Below the pieces are notes generated by a model. It made no database searches and was not told where the DNA came from. It saw nothing but the letters and a program-made list of their open reading frames with translations. From Halomonas urumqiensis (GTDB lineage: Bacteria > Pseudomonadota > Gammaproteobacteria > Pseudomonadales > Halomonadaceae): a DNA stretch of 64,000 nt. This document shows positions 62,152 through 64,000 of this stretch, piece by piece. The position numbers and the translations under genes were made by a program. The DNA is taken from positions 1 to 64,000 of the forward strand of contig NZ_PYUD01000004.1 of assembly GCF_003028575.1 (NCBI RefSeq). The letters run 5' to 3'. Every line of letters begins with the position of its first letter. The first letter of the stretch is position 1.

Positions 62152-64000
62152 ATGACTCGCCGTGGGTTCATCCTGACGCGACACTGGCGGGACTCGCCCG
62201 AGGGAGTCTGCGTGACGTTCTGGCTTGCCACCGACGAGGGGCCGCTGGAGGTGCGCTTGCCACCACAGCCGGCGGTGGCCTTTGTGCCGACGTCGCAACG
62301 TGGCGAGGTTGAGGCGTTGGTGGCGGGTGAGCCGCATGTCGAATTGCGTGACCTGGCGCTGAGTGATTTCCACCACCGTCCGTTGATGGGGCTTTACTGC
62401 CGCCACTATCGCCAACTGATGACCCTGGACAAGCGCCTTCGGAATGCGGGTGTGAGCGTTTACGAGGGCGATATTCGCCCGCCGGAACGCTACCTGATGG
62501 AGCGTTTCATCACCGCACCGGTGTCGGTGAGTGGCGAGCCGGACGCCAGCGGTGGCCTGCAACAAGCCCGATTGCGCCCGGACCCTGACTATCGTCCACC
62601 ACTGACGATGGTGTCGCTTGATATCGAAACCAGCGGCAAGGGCGAGCTCTACTCCATCGCGCTAGAGGGGTGTGGCCAGCGCCAGGTGTTCATGCTGGGA
62701 CCTGGCCATGGAGGCGACGCCCGCCTCGATATCTCGCTTGAGTATTGCGACACCCGAGAGAAGCTGCTCGAGTGTCTCAATCGCTGGTTCAGCGAGCACG
62801 ACCCCGATGTCATCATCGGCTGGAACCTGGTGCAATTCGACCTGCGCGTGCTGCATGAGCATGCCAGCCGGCTCGGGGTTGCACTGCGCCTGGGGCGCGG
62901 TGGCAGCGAGATCCAGTGGCGTGCGCATGCGCACCAGGGCAAGCATTTCTTCGCCGCGGCGCCAGGCCGTTTGATCATCGATGGCATCGAGGCGCTGCGC
63001 AGCGCGACCTGGCATTTCCCATCGTTCAGCCTGGAGAACGTCTCGCGGACCCTGCTGGGTGAGGGCAAGGCGATCGATAACCCCTACCAGCGGCTGGACG
63101 ATATCCTGCGCATGTTTGCCGAGGACAAGCCGGCACTGGCCCGCTACAACCTCAAGGATTGCGAGCTGGTCACGCGCATCTTCGCGCACACCGATCTCAT
63201 GGCCTTCCTGCTCGAACGCGCCTCCGTGACCGGTCTGCCCGCGGACCGCAGCGGTGGCTCGGTGGCGGCCTTCACCCATCTCTACCTGCCGCGGCTGCAT
63301 CGTCTGGGCTTCGTCGCACCCAATCTCGGTGAGGGGCAGCCGGATGAAAGCCCTGGTGGTTTCGTCATGGATTCGCGCCCGGGACTTTTCGATTCGGTGC
63401 TGGTGCTCGACTACAAGAGCCTCTATCCCTCGATCATCCGTACCTTCCTGATCGACCCGCTGGGTTTGATCGAGGGGCTTGCCAACCCTGACGATGCCGA
63501 CTCGGTGCCTGGCTTCAACGGCGCGCGCTTCTCGCGTACCCGGCATGCGCTTCCGGCAATCGTCGAAAGCGTCTGGCAGGGTCGTGAAGCGGCCAAGCGT
63601 GCCGGCAATGCGCCACTCTCCCAGGCACTGAAGATCATCATGAACGCCTTCTATGGGGTGCTGGGATCGAAGGGGTGCCGATTCTTCGATTCGCGCCTGG
63701 CATCGTCGATCACCCGGCGGGGCCACGAGATCATGGCCCGCACCCGCGAGCTGATCGAGGCCGAGGGGTATACGGTGATCTATGGCGATACCGATTCCAC
63801 CTTCGTATGGCTGGGTGGCGCCCATGGAGAGCGAGACGCCGCGCACATCGGGCATACTCTGGTGAGGCGGGTCAACACTTGGTGGCGCGAGTCTCTGGCC
63901 AACCAGTACGGCCTCGACAGTGCGCTGGAGCTGCAGTTCGAGACCCACTACCGACGCTTTCTGATGCCGACCATTCGTGGTGCCGAGGCGGGCAGCAAGA
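62152..64000 (+). CDS. polB: DNA polymerase II, truncated by the window end
   Basis: The first 616 residues of a family B polymerase (E. coli PolB 783). ATG 62152 matches the enteric start ([14 protein letters not shown]) and has AAGGA ten bases upstream; an ATG at 62143 is closer to that site. The 3'-5' exonuclease has [20 protein letters not shown] and later [16 protein letters not shown]. The polymerase has [17 protein letters not shown] (near residue 420), [14 protein letters not shown] and the catalytic YGDTDSTF (near residue 544). It carries out translesion synthesis and fork restart. The remaining ~165 residues lie outside the window. Confidence 0.96.
   Translation, partial: MTRRGFILTRHWRDSPEGVCVTFWLATDEGPLEVRLPPQPAVAFVPTSQRGEVEALVAGEPHVELRDLALSDFHHRPLMGLYCRHYRQLMTLDKRLRNAGVSVYEGDIRPPERYLMERFITAPVSVSGEPDASGGLQQARLRPDPDYRPPLTMVSLDIETSGKGELYSIALEGCGQRQVFMLGPGHGGDARLDISLEYCDTREKLLECLNRWFSEHDPDVIIGWNLVQFDLRVLHEHASRLGVALRLGRGGSEIQWRAHAHQGKHFFAAAPGRLIIDGIEALRSATWHFPSFSLENVSRTLLGEGKAIDNPYQRLDDILRMFAEDKPALARYNLKDCELVTRIFAHTDLMAFLLERASVTGLPADRSGGSVAAFTHLYLPRLHRLGFVAPNLGEGQPDESPGGFVMDSRPGLFDSVLVLDYKSLYPSIIRTFLIDPLGLIEGLANPDDADSVPGFNGARFSRTRHALPAIVESVWQGREAAKRAGNAPLSQALKIIMNAFYGVLGSKGCRFFDSRLASSITRRGHEIMARTRELIEAEGYTVIYGDTDSTFVWLGGAHGERDAAHIGHTLVRRVNTWWRESLANQYGLDSALELQFETHYRRFLMPTIRGAEAGSK

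Overview
The window looks like a chromosomal segment of a Halomonas-type gammaproteobacterium. It has high GC content, gammaproteobacterial housekeeping gene order (rpoE-rseA-rseB-mucD-lepA-lepB-rnc-era-recO-pdxJ-acpS; relA-mazG), a BCCT compatible-solute transporter, and protein sequences close to E. coli/Pseudomonas families. Genes are dense and no phage, insertion sequence, CRISPR array, rRNA or tRNA was seen. Both edges cut a gene: the 3' end of etfA on the left and the first ~80% of polB on the right.

Layout. (1) 1-1230: etfA tail and a Mn-type superoxide dismutase. (2) 1231-13473: an iron-uptake island. It holds a Fur-box-controlled TonB-dependent siderophore receptor, a hydroxamate-type ABC importer with reductase (fhuF-fhuC-fhuD-fhuB, minus strand), and, divergent from fhuF across a second Fur box, a six-gene TonB2-type energising operon (DUF3450, TtpC-like, ExbB2, ExbD2, TonB2, TPR protein). 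(3) 13481-19584: xthA, a small basic protein, rhlB, dinG and a DAHP synthase. (4) 19920-30642: the envelope-stress sigma factor with its anti-sigma proteins and periplasmic protease, followed by lepA, lepB, rnc, era, recO, pdxJ and acpS. (5) 30582-41638: barA (minus), cysM, rlmD, relA, mazG, ppc. (6) 41759-50157: a small outer-membrane protein, panE-topB, a UbiB/ABC1-family protein behind a 7-bp tandem repeat, a SEC-C/TPR protein and an AmpG-type permease. (7) 50347-53553: rfaH, an FKBP, a tiny membrane protein, then a two-gene unit made of a Tat-signal peptide with [Y/R]SRPS repeats and a translationally coupled HPr-kinase-like/PqqD fusion. (8) 53562-59622, minus strand: lytic transglycosylase, proS, DUF3307, satD, VWA protein, MoxR ATPase. 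(9) 59876-64000: BCCT transporter, a gene-free stretch with a candidate small RNA, and polB.

How it fits together. In the iron island the receptor brings ferri-siderophore across the outer membrane using the TonB2 motor, FhuD/FhuB/FhuC carry it across the inner membrane, and FhuF probably releases iron. No siderophore biosynthesis genes are present, so uptake of foreign hydroxamates is likely. The rpoE block couples envelope stress sensing to the MucD protease.

The most unusual item is the 51916-53553 unit. A serine/tyrosine/arginine-rich repeat peptide carrying a Tat signal overlaps (TGATG) the start of a protein that joins an HprK-like P-loop domain to a PqqD-like peptide-binding domain. 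This suggests a modified, exported peptide whose repeats may be phosphorylated; that is inference. Other notable signals are three 20-bp palindromes at an exact 29-bp pitch over the satD promoter, a 7-bp tandem repeat just before the ABC1 gene, a 16-bp tandem repeat carrying a promoter before mucD, a palindrome centred on the DAHP synthase -35 element, and a structured orphan-terminator transcript before polB.
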